Below, piece after piece: positions 25,514 through 33,304 of a stretch of 64,000 bases of DNA. Where the stretch lies: contig JACPOC010000027.1 of the NCBI GenBank assembly GCA_016185125.1, positions 62,001 to 126,000 of the forward strand, written 5' to 3'. The stretch is from Bacteroidota bacterium. Its GTDB lineage: Bacteria; Bacteroidota; Bacteroidia; B-17B0; Aurantibacillaceae. Under the pieces are notes generated by a model. It was given only the letters and a program-made list of their open reading frames with translations. It had not been told where the DNA came from and searched no databases. Positions within the stretch are counted from its first letter, which is position 1. Every line of letters starts with the position of its first letter. Position numbers and translations under genes: made by a program.

Positions 25514-26164
25514 TTAGAGTTTGCTTCCGAAAGCAAGATCACCGGCATCCCCTAAGCCGGGAACAATGTAGGCGTGAGCTGTTAATTCTTCGTCAATAGC
25601 ACCGCACCAAATTGTATAATTGTTATTTGGCATGTGCGCTTTTAAATGGTTAATGCCTGCCTGGCTGGCAATGGCGGTTACAATATGGGTGTGAGAAGGA
25701 GTTCCTTTGGCAAGTAAAGCTTTGTAGGTTAAAACCATAGATGCGCCTGTTGCCAGCATTGGGTCGCACAAAATTAATGTTTTGCCGTTAATATCGGGGC
25801 AGGCAATATATTCTAAAGCAATTTCAAATGTATTGTCTTTGTGATGCCTTCTGTAAGCGCTTACAAAAGCATTTTGCGCGGCATCAAAATAATTCAGTAT
25901 CCCTAAATGTAAAGGTAATCCGGCTCTGAGGATGGTGGCTATTACCGGCTGATCGTTTAATTGTTTGCAGTCTGCTTCCCCTAATGGAGTTGTAGTTTTA
26001 ACATCGTTGTACTTTAGCGTTTTACTTATTTCATAAGCAAAAACTTCACCCATGCGTTCCATATTTCTTCTAAATCGCATACTATCTTTTTGAATGTTTG
26101 CATCGCGTATTTCTGATAAAAACTGATTGAATATGGAATTTTGTTGTGCGAGGTTATGGATCAT
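25514..26164 (-). CDS. upp: Uracil phosphoribosyltransferase
   Basis: 216 residues. Converts uracil and PRPP to UMP (pyrimidine salvage, cytoplasm). The PRPP loop is LCDPMLATGASMVLTY; the uracil-binding end is YIVPGLGDAGDLAFGSKL; the N-terminal RAGLPL segment is also conserved. The start overlaps by 4 bases (ATGA) the stop of the upstream envelope protein gene, and bshC follows 2 bases after its stop, an odd functional mix in one transcript. Confidence 0.95.
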   Translation of the reverse strand: MIHNLAQQNSIFNQFLSEIRDANIQKDSMRFRRNMERMGEVFAYEISKTLKYNDVKTTTPLGEADCKQLNDQPVIATILRAGLPLHLGILNYFDAAQNAFVSAYRRHHKDNTFEIALEYIACPDINGKTLILCDPMLATGASMVLTYKALLAKGTPSHTHIVTAIASQAGINHLKAHMPNNNYTIWCGAIDEELTAHAYIVPGLGDAGDLAFGSKL

Positions 26165-27741
26165 AATTTTTTAGTTAATGAGATGTTTAAATTTATTTCT
26201 GATTGATAAGACGCTTTATCGTAAACTTCAATGGGATAGATGTAATCTTTAAATCCGGGAGACTCTACCGTAACAGTGTATTTACCGGGAGGCAAAATAA
26301 TAATAAGCTTGCCACTATTTGGATTTGGAACATATGTGCCAACAATTTCATTGGTAATGTTATCATTTACGGCAACAAAACTATTTTTGTAATCTACTTT
26401 TAAGGTAGAATCTTTACTATTTATTTGCCAGATTAAAACGGTATAATCTACTTCTACATCATTAAAAGAAACACGGTAAATATCATAATCTCCTAAACCG
26501 CCACCGCGCAAAGATGCCACATAACCATAGCGGCCGTTTTTTGAGATCCTAAAATTAAGATCATCAAAGGAAGTATTAAGTGGATAACCGATGTTCTGTA
26601 CATTTCCAAACACTTGAAATTCATTATTAAAGGTGGCTCTAAAAATATCGTAGCCACCCATACTGCTGTGTCCTTTACTGCTGAAATAAAGGTTTTTTCC
26701 ATCGGGTGAAAGATTCGGGAAATCTTCATCATAAATGGTATTAATTTCTTTACCTAAATTTTGAGCTTCACTCCACTTGCCGTTAGGTAATTTGTTACAC
26801 ACATAAAGGTCGGTGCCGCCGTAACCACCTTTACGGTTACTTGCAAAATAAATTTCTGAACCCTCACTATTAATAGTAGCGGCTATTACATCGCCCGATC
26901 CATTAATTACCGGAGGGAGTTCTACAGGCTTTGTAAAATCGCCATTGGCAATAATTTCTGATTGATATAATTTACTTTCGCCGCGGATATTATGTTTGTT
27001 TATTAAAATTATATTACCGCGCGAATTCATTCCAATAATCTCATTGCCGGAATTACCCTTACTTATTGGTTCTTCTACAACAGTACTTTCCATGTAAGTT
27101 CCATTCACCACTTTCGAAACCTGAATATTATTTAAATACTGTCCGTTTTCAAGCTTTGCAGCTTCCTTATCAGTCGGCCTCCGGGAGTTATAAATGATAT
27201 AAGATTCATTTTCAGTAACAAAGGGATAATAGTCTGCAAAGGCGGAATTAATGTTTTTTCCTAAATTATGAAATTGAACATCTAAAGGATATTTTATAAG
27301 TTCTTTAGCGTTTATACAGTGCTGAATCTGCTGTTCAACTTCTTTTAAATTATCTTCATTGCCTTTTGCGTTTTTTTTAAATTTTTCGAAAGAAGCAATA
27401 GCGTCGTCAAAGCGGTTAGAATATTGATAAGCTCTTCCTAATAAATAATCTGCATTGGGATTATGTTTTTCGTTACGTGTTACAATTTCAAGATATGGAA
27501 CGGCTTTGGCTTTATTAATATTTGTGTTTAAATAACAAATGGCGGTGTTATAATTTACTGTTTCGTTTTTAGAATCAAGGGTTGTAATTTGTAAATAATC
27601 TTCCAGCGCATCTTCGTAATTTTCAACTTTAAATTTAGTTTCGGCCGACGCCGTTAAAGTTTTAATATCTTTTTTATCCTGCGCGTTTACTGCACAAAAA
27701 AAAGAGAGTATCAGTAAAATTAAATATGTTTTAATAGTCAT
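26161..27741 (-). CDS. Periplasmic TPR / PD40 beta-propeller protein, PorE-like without OmpA domain
   Basis: 526 residues: signal peptide ending near AVNAQ, TPR repeats (about 25-145), PD40-type beta-propeller blades (about 165-420; for example SEIYFASNRKGGYGGTDLYV, DGKNLYFSSKGHSSMGGYDI and NGRYGYVASLRGGGLGDYDI), and a C-terminal carboxypeptidase-regulatory-like fold (about 455-520). The T9SS component PorE has TPR-PD40-CRD plus an OmpA_C peptidoglycan-binding domain; here that last domain is absent. The true role is unknown. A -7-like TAACTTCG lies on the minus strand at 27758-27765. Confidence 0.8.
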   Translation of the reverse strand: MTIKTYLILLILSFFCAVNAQDKKDIKTLTASAETKFKVENYEDALEDYLQITTLDSKNETVNYNTAICYLNTNINKAKAVPYLEIVTRNEKHNPNADYLLGRAYQYSNRFDDAIASFEKFKKNAKGNEDNLKEVEQQIQHCINAKELIKYPLDVQFHNLGKNINSAFADYYPFVTENESYIIYNSRRPTDKEAAKLENGQYLNNIQVSKVVNGTYMESTVVEEPISKGNSGNEIIGMNSRGNIILINKHNIRGESKLYQSEIIANGDFTKPVELPPVINGSGDVIAATINSEGSEIYFASNRKGGYGGTDLYVCNKLPNGKWSEAQNLGKEINTIYDEDFPNLSPDGKNLYFSSKGHSSMGGYDIFRATFNNEFQVFGNVQNIGYPLNTSFDDLNFRISKNGRYGYVASLRGGGLGDYDIYRVSFNDVEVDYTVLIWQINSKDSTLKVDYKNSFVAVNDNITNEIVGTYVPNPNSGKLIIILPPGKYTVTVESPGFKDYIYPIEVYDKASYQSEINLNISLTKKL

Positions 27742-27779
27742 TATTTTTATCCAAGCCCGAAGTTACTAAAATAATTAAA

Positions 27780-28985
27780 TCAGCACTTTTCAATTATTAC
27801 CGCGTAACCCTGACCAACGCCTATACACATTGTTATTAGCGCATATTTTTTACTATGTAATTGTAAATCAATGGCTGCTGAATTTAAAATACGCGTTCCG
27901 CTCATGCCTAAAGGATGTCCTAATGAAATGGCCCCTCCGTTAATATTTATTCGCTCGTCATTATCAGAAAGCCCCCAGGCACGGGTGCAGGCTAGGCTTT
28001 GTGCGGCAAATGCTTCGTTTAGTTCAATCAAATCAATATCTTTAAAAGTTAATCCGGCGCGTTTTAATGCCTTATTTGCGGCTTCAATAGGGCCAATTCC
28101 CATAATGCGTGGCTCTACGCCAACCGCCGCGCTTGATACAATTCGTGCTAAGGGTGTTAAATTATTTTTTTTCAGGCCATCTTCCCCTGCTAATAAAATT
28201 GCCGCGGCTCCATCGTTTAAACCGCTTGCATTTCCGGCAGTAACCGTTCCCTCTTTTTTAAAGGATGCTTTTAAGTTGGAGAGGCCCTGGAGCGTGGTAT
28301 TTGCTTTGGCAAACTCATCGTTGGCAAAAATTATTGGATCTCCTTTTTTTTGGGGTATGGCAATAGGAACAATTTCTTTATCAAAACGTTTATTTTCTTT
28401 TGCTTTTTGTGTTTTTTGCTGGCTCCAAAGCGCAAATTTATCCTGATCTTCTCGGCTGATTTTATATTTTTCTGCTACATTTTCGGCTGTTTCTCCCATG
28501 GCATCTACGCCAAACAATTCCTTCATTTTTGGATTAATAAAACGCCAGCCAAAACTACTGTCAAATAACTGCTGATCTCTTCCATAAGCCGAAGATGCTT
28601 TGCCCATAACCAATGGCCCCCGGGTCATATTTTCTACTCCGGCGGCAATCATCAACTCTTCATGGCCCACCTGAATGGCACGAGCGGCGTCTACGGCAGC
28701 GCTTAATCCACTGGCACACAATCTGTTAACTGTTTGTCCTGGAACAGAAACAGGTAATCCGGCAAGTAAAACCGCCATGCGCGCCACGTTGCGATTATCT
28801 TCGCCGGCCTGGTTGGCACAGCCCATAATTACATCACCCACCTGCGAAAAATCTACGCCCGCGTTTTTTTTAACTAATTCGTGTAAAACAAAGGCTGCGA
28901 GATCGTCCGGCCTTACAGTTGAAAGTGTTCCTCCAAAATTTCCGATGGCGGTTCTTAGTCCGTTTACTATATATGCTTGTTTCAT
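27780..28985 (-). CDS. Thiolase (acetyl-CoA / 3-oxoadipyl-CoA acyltransferase)
   Basis: 401-residue type-I thiolase. The nucleophile is Cys90 in NRLCASGLSA; the catalytic His is in GHPLGMSG and the second Cys in CIGVGQG. Cleaves 3-oxoacyl-CoA or condenses acyl-CoAs. Segments YGRDQQLFDSSFGWRFINPK and GVEPRIMGIGPIEAANKAL resemble PcaF/PaaJ (3-oxoadipyl-CoA thiolase) more than FadA or AtoB, but specificity cannot be fixed from sequence alone. No beta-oxidation partner adjoins it. Confidence 0.88.
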   Translation of the reverse strand: MKQAYIVNGLRTAIGNFGGTLSTVRPDDLAAFVLHELVKKNAGVDFSQVGDVIMGCANQAGEDNRNVARMAVLLAGLPVSVPGQTVNRLCASGLSAAVDAARAIQVGHEELMIAAGVENMTRGPLVMGKASSAYGRDQQLFDSSFGWRFINPKMKELFGVDAMGETAENVAEKYKISREDQDKFALWSQQKTQKAKENKRFDKEIVPIAIPQKKGDPIIFANDEFAKANTTLQGLSNLKASFKKEGTVTAGNASGLNDGAAAILLAGEDGLKKNNLTPLARIVSSAAVGVEPRIMGIGPIEAANKALKRAGLTFKDIDLIELNEAFAAQSLACTRAWGLSDNDERININGGAISLGHPLGMSGTRILNSAAIDLQLHSKKYALITMCIGVGQGYAVIIEKC

Positions 28986-28993
28986 GTATTGAA

Positions 28994-29029
28994 ATTAAAA
29001 AGCCCTGTAATTCTTGTAAAAATACAGGG
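28994..29029 (-). terminator. Intrinsic terminator after the GHGN-rich protein gene
   Basis: Stem CCCTGTA (29003-29009) / TACAGGG (29023-29029), perfect 7 pairs, followed on the minus strand by CTTTTTAATTT. It ends the transcript of the gene at 29057-29536 just upstream of the thiolase start. Confidence 0.75.
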
Positions 29030-29056
29030 TTTATTTAGTAATAAAAAAATTAATGC

Positions 29057-29536
29057 TTATTCGGGTTTAAATTCAGATTTATGATTGTCATTTCCTTTAT
29101 AAACATCGTCATCATCATCCTCTTTTTCCTTGAGTTCGTAATGTTTTTCTTTTTCAAGATTAAGGTTTATAATTACCGGTGGAGCGGTGGGTTGAGAAAT
29201 CCAGGTGTTTCCGTCGTAAAATACATAATGATTTCTCCAATTATCCCAATAAAAATTGTGTTTGGGAAAATACACCCAGCGACGGTTATAGGAATGATTG
29301 GGATACCAGTTAGGATGAAAAACTACTACATTTTTAGGGCGGTAGTTACTGCGGTTAACTATAACTACGTTTCCGCCATGTTTTCGGCCGTGGCCGCCGC
29401 CAATGCGTACGTGGCCGTTTCCATGACCTCTGTTTCCGTGGCCTCCATTGCCGTGACCGCCATTGCCGTGGCCCCTTTGAGCGAACGTTCCGCAGCTTAA
29501 AAGCGTAAGGATAATTGTTAATTGAATAGTTTTCAT
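29057..29536 (-). CDS. Secreted His/Gly/Asn-rich protein with GHGN tandem repeats
   Basis: 159 residues. After a signal peptide (cleavage near TFAQ) come four tandem GHGN-type units and further GGHGRKHGG motifs (about residues 22-55), a Tyr/Trp/Asn-rich middle (NWYPNHSYNRRWVYFPKHNF, about 75-115) and an acidic tail with five consecutive Asp. I do not recognise the family. The His-rich repeats could bind metal ions or form an adhesive or disordered surface; this is inference. Single gene with its own terminator. Confidence 0.75.
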   Translation of the reverse strand: MKTIQLTIILTLLSCGTFAQRGHGNGGHGNGGHGNRGHGNGHVRIGGGHGRKHGGNVVIVNRSNYRPKNVVVFHPNWYPNHSYNRRWVYFPKHNFYWDNWRNHYVFYDGNTWISQPTAPPVIINLNLEKEKHYELKEKEDDDDDVYKGNDNHKSEFKPE

Positions 29537-29570
29537 CTAATTTATTTTATGGCACAAAATATATGCCAAG

Positions 29571-29999
29571 TTAATCCCAGTTTTTGGAAGTTTTATAAAC
29601 AATGCCTTTAAACAAAGCTACAATTTTTTCAGGCTCATTTGTTAAGTAAAGATGAATCCGGTAATGTCCTAATTTTTCAGTTTCTGTTTCACAAATGGCT
29701 TGGGCCGTAATTTCATCGTTTTCTTTTAAACTGATAATGTGCGAAATGGAGGTTTCGATGCTTACACTTTTTCTTCCTTTAGAATTAGAGGAAAATGCCA
29801 AAGCACTATCGGCAATGGAATAGGTTATTCCGCCGTGGGCAATTCCAAATCCATTTAACATTTCTTTGCGAATTACAGCGCTAAGTTTGCAATAGCCCGG
29901 TTTTATTTCTATTAAACTGATTCCCAGCCATTTACTAAAGTAATCCATGGCCATCATTTTATTTACTATTTCTTCGGGGCTCATTTTTTTGGTTTCCAA
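29571..29999 (-). CDS. PaaI-family hotdog-fold thioesterase
   Basis: 142 residues, a single hotdog domain. The PaaI signature NGFGIAHGGITYSIADSALAF holds the active-site Asn/His-Gly-Gly and the acidic residue. Hydrolyses acyl-CoA thioesters, in the model case phenylacetyl-CoA derivatives; the substrate here is unknown. It overlaps the upstream adenosyltransferase gene by 19 bases, so the two are translated together. Confidence 0.85.
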   Translation of the reverse strand: METKKMSPEEIVNKMMAMDYFSKWLGISLIEIKPGYCKLSAVIRKEMLNGFGIAHGGITYSIADSALAFSSNSKGRKSVSIETSISHIISLKENDEITAQAICETETEKLGHYRIHLYLTNEPEKIVALFKGIVYKTSKNWD

Positions 30000-30535
30000 G
30001 GCAATTCTTCGGCTTTATAAATAAATGTTAAATAACGTGATAACATAAATAAATAGTCAGAGAGGCGATTGAGGTATTTAAAATGAATATCTTCTACTTT
30101 TTCGTTTTCGGCCAATCTTAAAACAGCCCGCTCGGCTCTGCGGCAAACGCAGCGTGCAATGTGGCAATAAGAAACGTGAATGTGTCCGCCGGGCAAAACA
30201 AATGATTTCATTTCCGGAACCAAATTATCAATTACATCAATGGCTTTTTCAAGAGCAATAATATCATCTTCAAACAAAGAAGGCAGTTCCATTTTATTTT
30301 TTATGGGATCGGCGGCAAGGTGCGAACCGATAGTAAACAAACGGTCTTGAATGGAGATAAGTAATTGATTGGTTGCTTTATCTTCTATTACATCGCGTAA
30401 CAATCCTATGTGAGAATTCAGTTCGTCAACCGTTCCGTAAGCTTCTATTCTTATATGATGCTTGGGCAGGCGCGTGCCTCCAATAAGGGAAGTCTGGCCT
30501 TTATCACCTGTTTTGGTATAAATTTTAAATGCCAT
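29981..30535 (-). CDS. Cob(I)alamin adenosyltransferase, PduO type
   Basis: 184-residue PduO-type ATP:cob(I)alamin adenosyltransferase: makes adenosylcobalamin from ATP and reduced cobalamin. ATP-site motifs: IYTKTGDKGQTSLIGGTRL at the N-terminus, IEAYGTVDELNSHIGLLRD, and CVCRRAERAVLRL with the catalytic Arg pair. Complete. No cobalamin biosynthesis genes nearby, consistent with a salvage role for a B12 enzyme encoded elsewhere. Confidence 0.92.
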   Translation of the reverse strand: MAFKIYTKTGDKGQTSLIGGTRLPKHHIRIEAYGTVDELNSHIGLLRDVIEDKATNQLLISIQDRLFTIGSHLAADPIKNKMELPSLFEDDIIALEKAIDVIDNLVPEMKSFVLPGGHIHVSYCHIARCVCRRAERAVLRLAENEKVEDIHFKYLNRLSDYLFMLSRYLTFIYKAEELPWKPKK

Positions 30536-30592
30536 TTTTTAGCTTGTAATAGTACTAAGTTAATAAAAATAAACTAATAAATATAGTCGTAT

Positions 30593-30626
30593 GTCAGGTT
30601 GGTTTTACGCAGAACCCTGACAGGGG
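30593..30626. repeat. Intergenic palindromic element with CCCTGACAGGG core
   Basis: GTCAGGTT (30593-30600) pairs with AACCCTGAC (30613-30621), and the right half contains a second palindrome CCCTGACAGGGG. It lies between the receptor stop (30687) and the adenosyltransferase start, without a T-tract. Much richer in G+C than its surroundings. It may be a dispersed intergenic repeat; only one copy is in the window. Confidence 0.4.
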
Positions 30627-30686
30627 TTTTGGTGGGTTGGTGATAGAAACTTTGTGAGGGTTGAACATTATAGACACGACTCTTAT

Positions 30687-33056
30687 TTAAAAAGTTAAAC
30701 TCATATTTAAGCTCGGCATTATGGGCAATTGGTTAATTCGTTTAAATGTAAAACGGTCTACATAAAAAATATTAGCTCTGTTATAAATATTGGTTGCGCC
30801 TGCGTTTATTTCTAAAAGTGTTCGTTCGCTCCAATGATATTTATATTTTAACCCAATATCCATGCGGTGAAAACTGGGTAATCTTCCGCCATTAAGTGTT
30901 GATGGGATATAGCCAAGATTACTGCTATTAGCGGTAGGAAAATTATAATTGATATTGCCTTGCGGATTAAAGGAATTTATGAATCCCTGAGTTTGCGTAA
31001 ATGGAAAGCCGGTCCCAAAATTCCAACGGGCGTTTACTTCCCAGTTTTTTCTTTTCCCAAAAGTGTAAGAAGAAACCAGGTTAATGTTATGGCGGCGGTC
31101 AAAATTTGGAGGATAATTTAAAACAACTTTGGTATTGTTATTTCCAACCCAGCGATCGTTAACGGTTAAAGAATATACCGCCCAAAAATAGTAGCGTTTA
31201 CGATCGTATTTTAATACCACATCAAAACCACGGGCACGCCCCTGCTCAATCACAAAATTCTTTTTAAATTCATCAGGACGTGAAGCATTTAAAACATTGT
31301 CTTCAAAAACTTTATCGCGGTTGGTGTTAATAACCTGATTAAAAAATTTCTGATAAACTTCTACATTTAATTCAATATGTTTAAATAAATCTAATTCAAA
31401 ACCTCCAACAATATGAGTTGATTTTTGAACGGCCGAACTAACGGTTTGCAGGCGGCCTTTGTTATCTAAATAATTTTTTGAAATATCTTCTGAATTGGGA
31501 GCATTTATAAAACCGTAAAATAAGTTAACCACATCTCTATCGTTACTGGCGCTTATAAGCGTTTGGCTGTAAAGTCCGCCGGCCCCTTTAAACCTTATTT
31601 TTGGCGTGATGTTGATTTTAATAGCGCCGCGCGGTTCGGGTGAAACAACACCTAAGGTTGCATAATATTGTACGCGAAAACTCGGCTCAAATACAATACG
31701 TTTTTTAGTATCAACAAATTTATATTTTAAAAAGCTCGCTATATCAATGGTTGAACGTTTTAATTCTATTACTGCGTATAAAGGATTCTGCAATTGAAAA
31801 TTGGTATTGGTAATAATGCCTTCAAAACCAAAGCGCATTTCCTGTTTGCCAAAAAATTTCACAAAATTAAACCCGGTGTTAACTCCGCTTACTTCACTGC
31901 TTTTAGAATCGGTTTCAAGGCTGGGGTTTTTAAAATCAATACGGTATTTGGAGAAAGCAAATACACCCTCTACAAGTATGTTGGAGTTTGGCGGAACAAA
32001 TACAAAATTAGTTCCTGCACCAATATTTTTCCAGGCAAAAGATGCTATATCGCTGTAATTAACTTTGTCGGTAAAATTAAAACCGAATAAACTGAATTTT
32101 CCTCCGTTGGTGGAATTAATAGAAGCTTTTCCATAAACATCGGTGTAGTAAAAAGGTAGTCCGTTTGGATTTGCATAGGGATAAATAATTTTTGAAGTTT
32201 GCGGCAGGTAAGAATGTTTGGCAGAAATAATAAAAGAGGCACTGGTGTTGCCGCTTTCGGTAAGTTTAACAAGGGGGCCTTCCAATACAGCTTTACCTCC
32301 AAATGTAGAAAAACCGATTTTGCCCGACAATCTTTTTTTGTTTCCGTCGCGGGTGGTAATATCCATTATGGAAGATGTTCTTCCGCCATATTCGGCGCCA
32401 AAACCCGCGCTGTAAACATCGGCGTTTTTCATAATATCATTATCAAACACTGAAAACAAACCAATGGAATGGAAGGGGTTGTAAACAATTAGCCCATCCA
32501 ATAAAACTTTATTTTGCACGGGCAAGCCTCCTCTGATGTATAACTGACCACCCTGATCGCCGGTAAAAACAACGCCCGGCAGCACTTGCAAATACTGGGC
32601 AATATCGGGCTCGCCCACGCTGGGTAATTTATTAATGAGAATAGGATCAATTTTTTGAACCGCCACGGTTGTGTTTTCTACTTTTTCAGTGTTGTTGGTG
32701 CTCACTTCCACTTCATCCAGTTTAATGCCTCCTTTAACGGCAAAAAACTTCTTGCTTAAAATTTCACCCGCTTTAAGGCTAATGGATTCGCGAATGGTAT
32801 CAAAATCGAGGTTGGTAACTAAAAGCGTGTATTCTCCGGGAGGAATTTTTGTTATCGAAAAAAAACCATTCAAATCGGTGTTTGCGCCTATGGTTGTACC
32901 CTTAAAATAAACATTGCTAAAGGGCACGGGCTCGCCGTTGGCTTTATCATAAACAAAGCCTTTAACCATGCTGTTGGTTTGCGAAAAAAAGGAAAGGGAT
33001 AATAAACAAAGTAAAAAAACGAGAAGATGTTTAACTGTAAAAAAGCCTGTATTCAT
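30687..33056 (-). CDS. TonB-dependent outer-membrane receptor with carboxypeptidase-regulatory domain
   Basis: 789 residues. Signal peptide, then a CarboxypepD_reg-like beta domain (about 29-115, VKGFVYDKANGEPVPFSNVY), a TonB-dependent plug (about 130-240; LPSVGEPDIAQYLQVLPGVV, GQLYIRGGLPVQNKVLLDGL) and a beta-barrel ending MPSLNMSLTF with the terminal aromatic needed for barrel assembly. Imports an unknown ligand across the outer membrane using TonB energy. No SusD partner adjoins it, so it is not a classical polysaccharide locus. Confidence 0.92.
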   Translation of the reverse strand: MNTGFFTVKHLLVFLLCLLSLSFFSQTNSMVKGFVYDKANGEPVPFSNVYFKGTTIGANTDLNGFFSITKIPPGEYTLLVTNLDFDTIRESISLKAGEILSKKFFAVKGGIKLDEVEVSTNNTEKVENTTVAVQKIDPILINKLPSVGEPDIAQYLQVLPGVVFTGDQGGQLYIRGGLPVQNKVLLDGLIVYNPFHSIGLFSVFDNDIMKNADVYSAGFGAEYGGRTSSIMDITTRDGNKKRLSGKIGFSTFGGKAVLEGPLVKLTESGNTSASFIISAKHSYLPQTSKIIYPYANPNGLPFYYTDVYGKASINSTNGGKFSLFGFNFTDKVNYSDIASFAWKNIGAGTNFVFVPPNSNILVEGVFAFSKYRIDFKNPSLETDSKSSEVSGVNTGFNFVKFFGKQEMRFGFEGIITNTNFQLQNPLYAVIELKRSTIDIASFLKYKFVDTKKRIVFEPSFRVQYYATLGVVSPEPRGAIKINITPKIRFKGAGGLYSQTLISASNDRDVVNLFYGFINAPNSEDISKNYLDNKGRLQTVSSAVQKSTHIVGGFELDLFKHIELNVEVYQKFFNQVINTNRDKVFEDNVLNASRPDEFKKNFVIEQGRARGFDVVLKYDRKRYYFWAVYSLTVNDRWVGNNNTKVVLNYPPNFDRRHNINLVSSYTFGKRKNWEVNARWNFGTGFPFTQTQGFINSFNPQGNINYNFPTANSSNLGYIPSTLNGGRLPSFHRMDIGLKYKYHWSERTLLEINAGATNIYNRANIFYVDRFTFKRINQLPIMPSLNMSLTF

Positions 33057-33237
33057 AAAAATTAAGTCCTTTTAAATCTGAAAGATGAAATGGAGCGTAA
33101 ATGTAATTAATATTCTTTATTTACAAGATGGTTATCTAAATTTGCCATTGTTTTGGAAGTAGATTCAGTATCGTAGATAAAATTGGGTAATCTTTAGAAA
33201 AATTAAGACAAAAGCTGTTAAATATTAGTCGAATAAA

Positions 33238-33268
33238 TTTGCTATGTATTAAATATTTAATAACTTTA
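33238..33268 (+). promoter_or_regulatory. Promoter of the frameshifted T9SS gene
   Basis: TTTG (33238-33241), 19 bases, TAACTTTA (33261-33268), near the Bacteroidota consensus. The start of transcription would be near 33274, about 30 bases before the ATG at 33305. Confidence 0.55.
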
Positions 33269-33304
33269 CTATACAAAAAAAAGACATTAATAAATACCCG
33301 ATAA

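Noticed and set aside
27871-28446. 191-codon open frame on the plus strand inside the thiolase gene
   Set aside because: It is the antisense shadow of a conserved thiolase; the codons follow thiolase constraints and no promoter or family match is seen.
29400-29480. Short tandem DNA repeats that might suggest a CRISPR-like array
   Set aside because: Units of 12-15 bases without spacers encode GHGN motifs in frame; there are no unique spacers and no cas genes.
29081-29500. 139-codon open frame antisense to the GHGN-rich protein
   Set aside because: The product is a low-complexity shadow of the repeats; the minus-strand protein has a proper signal peptide and terminator.
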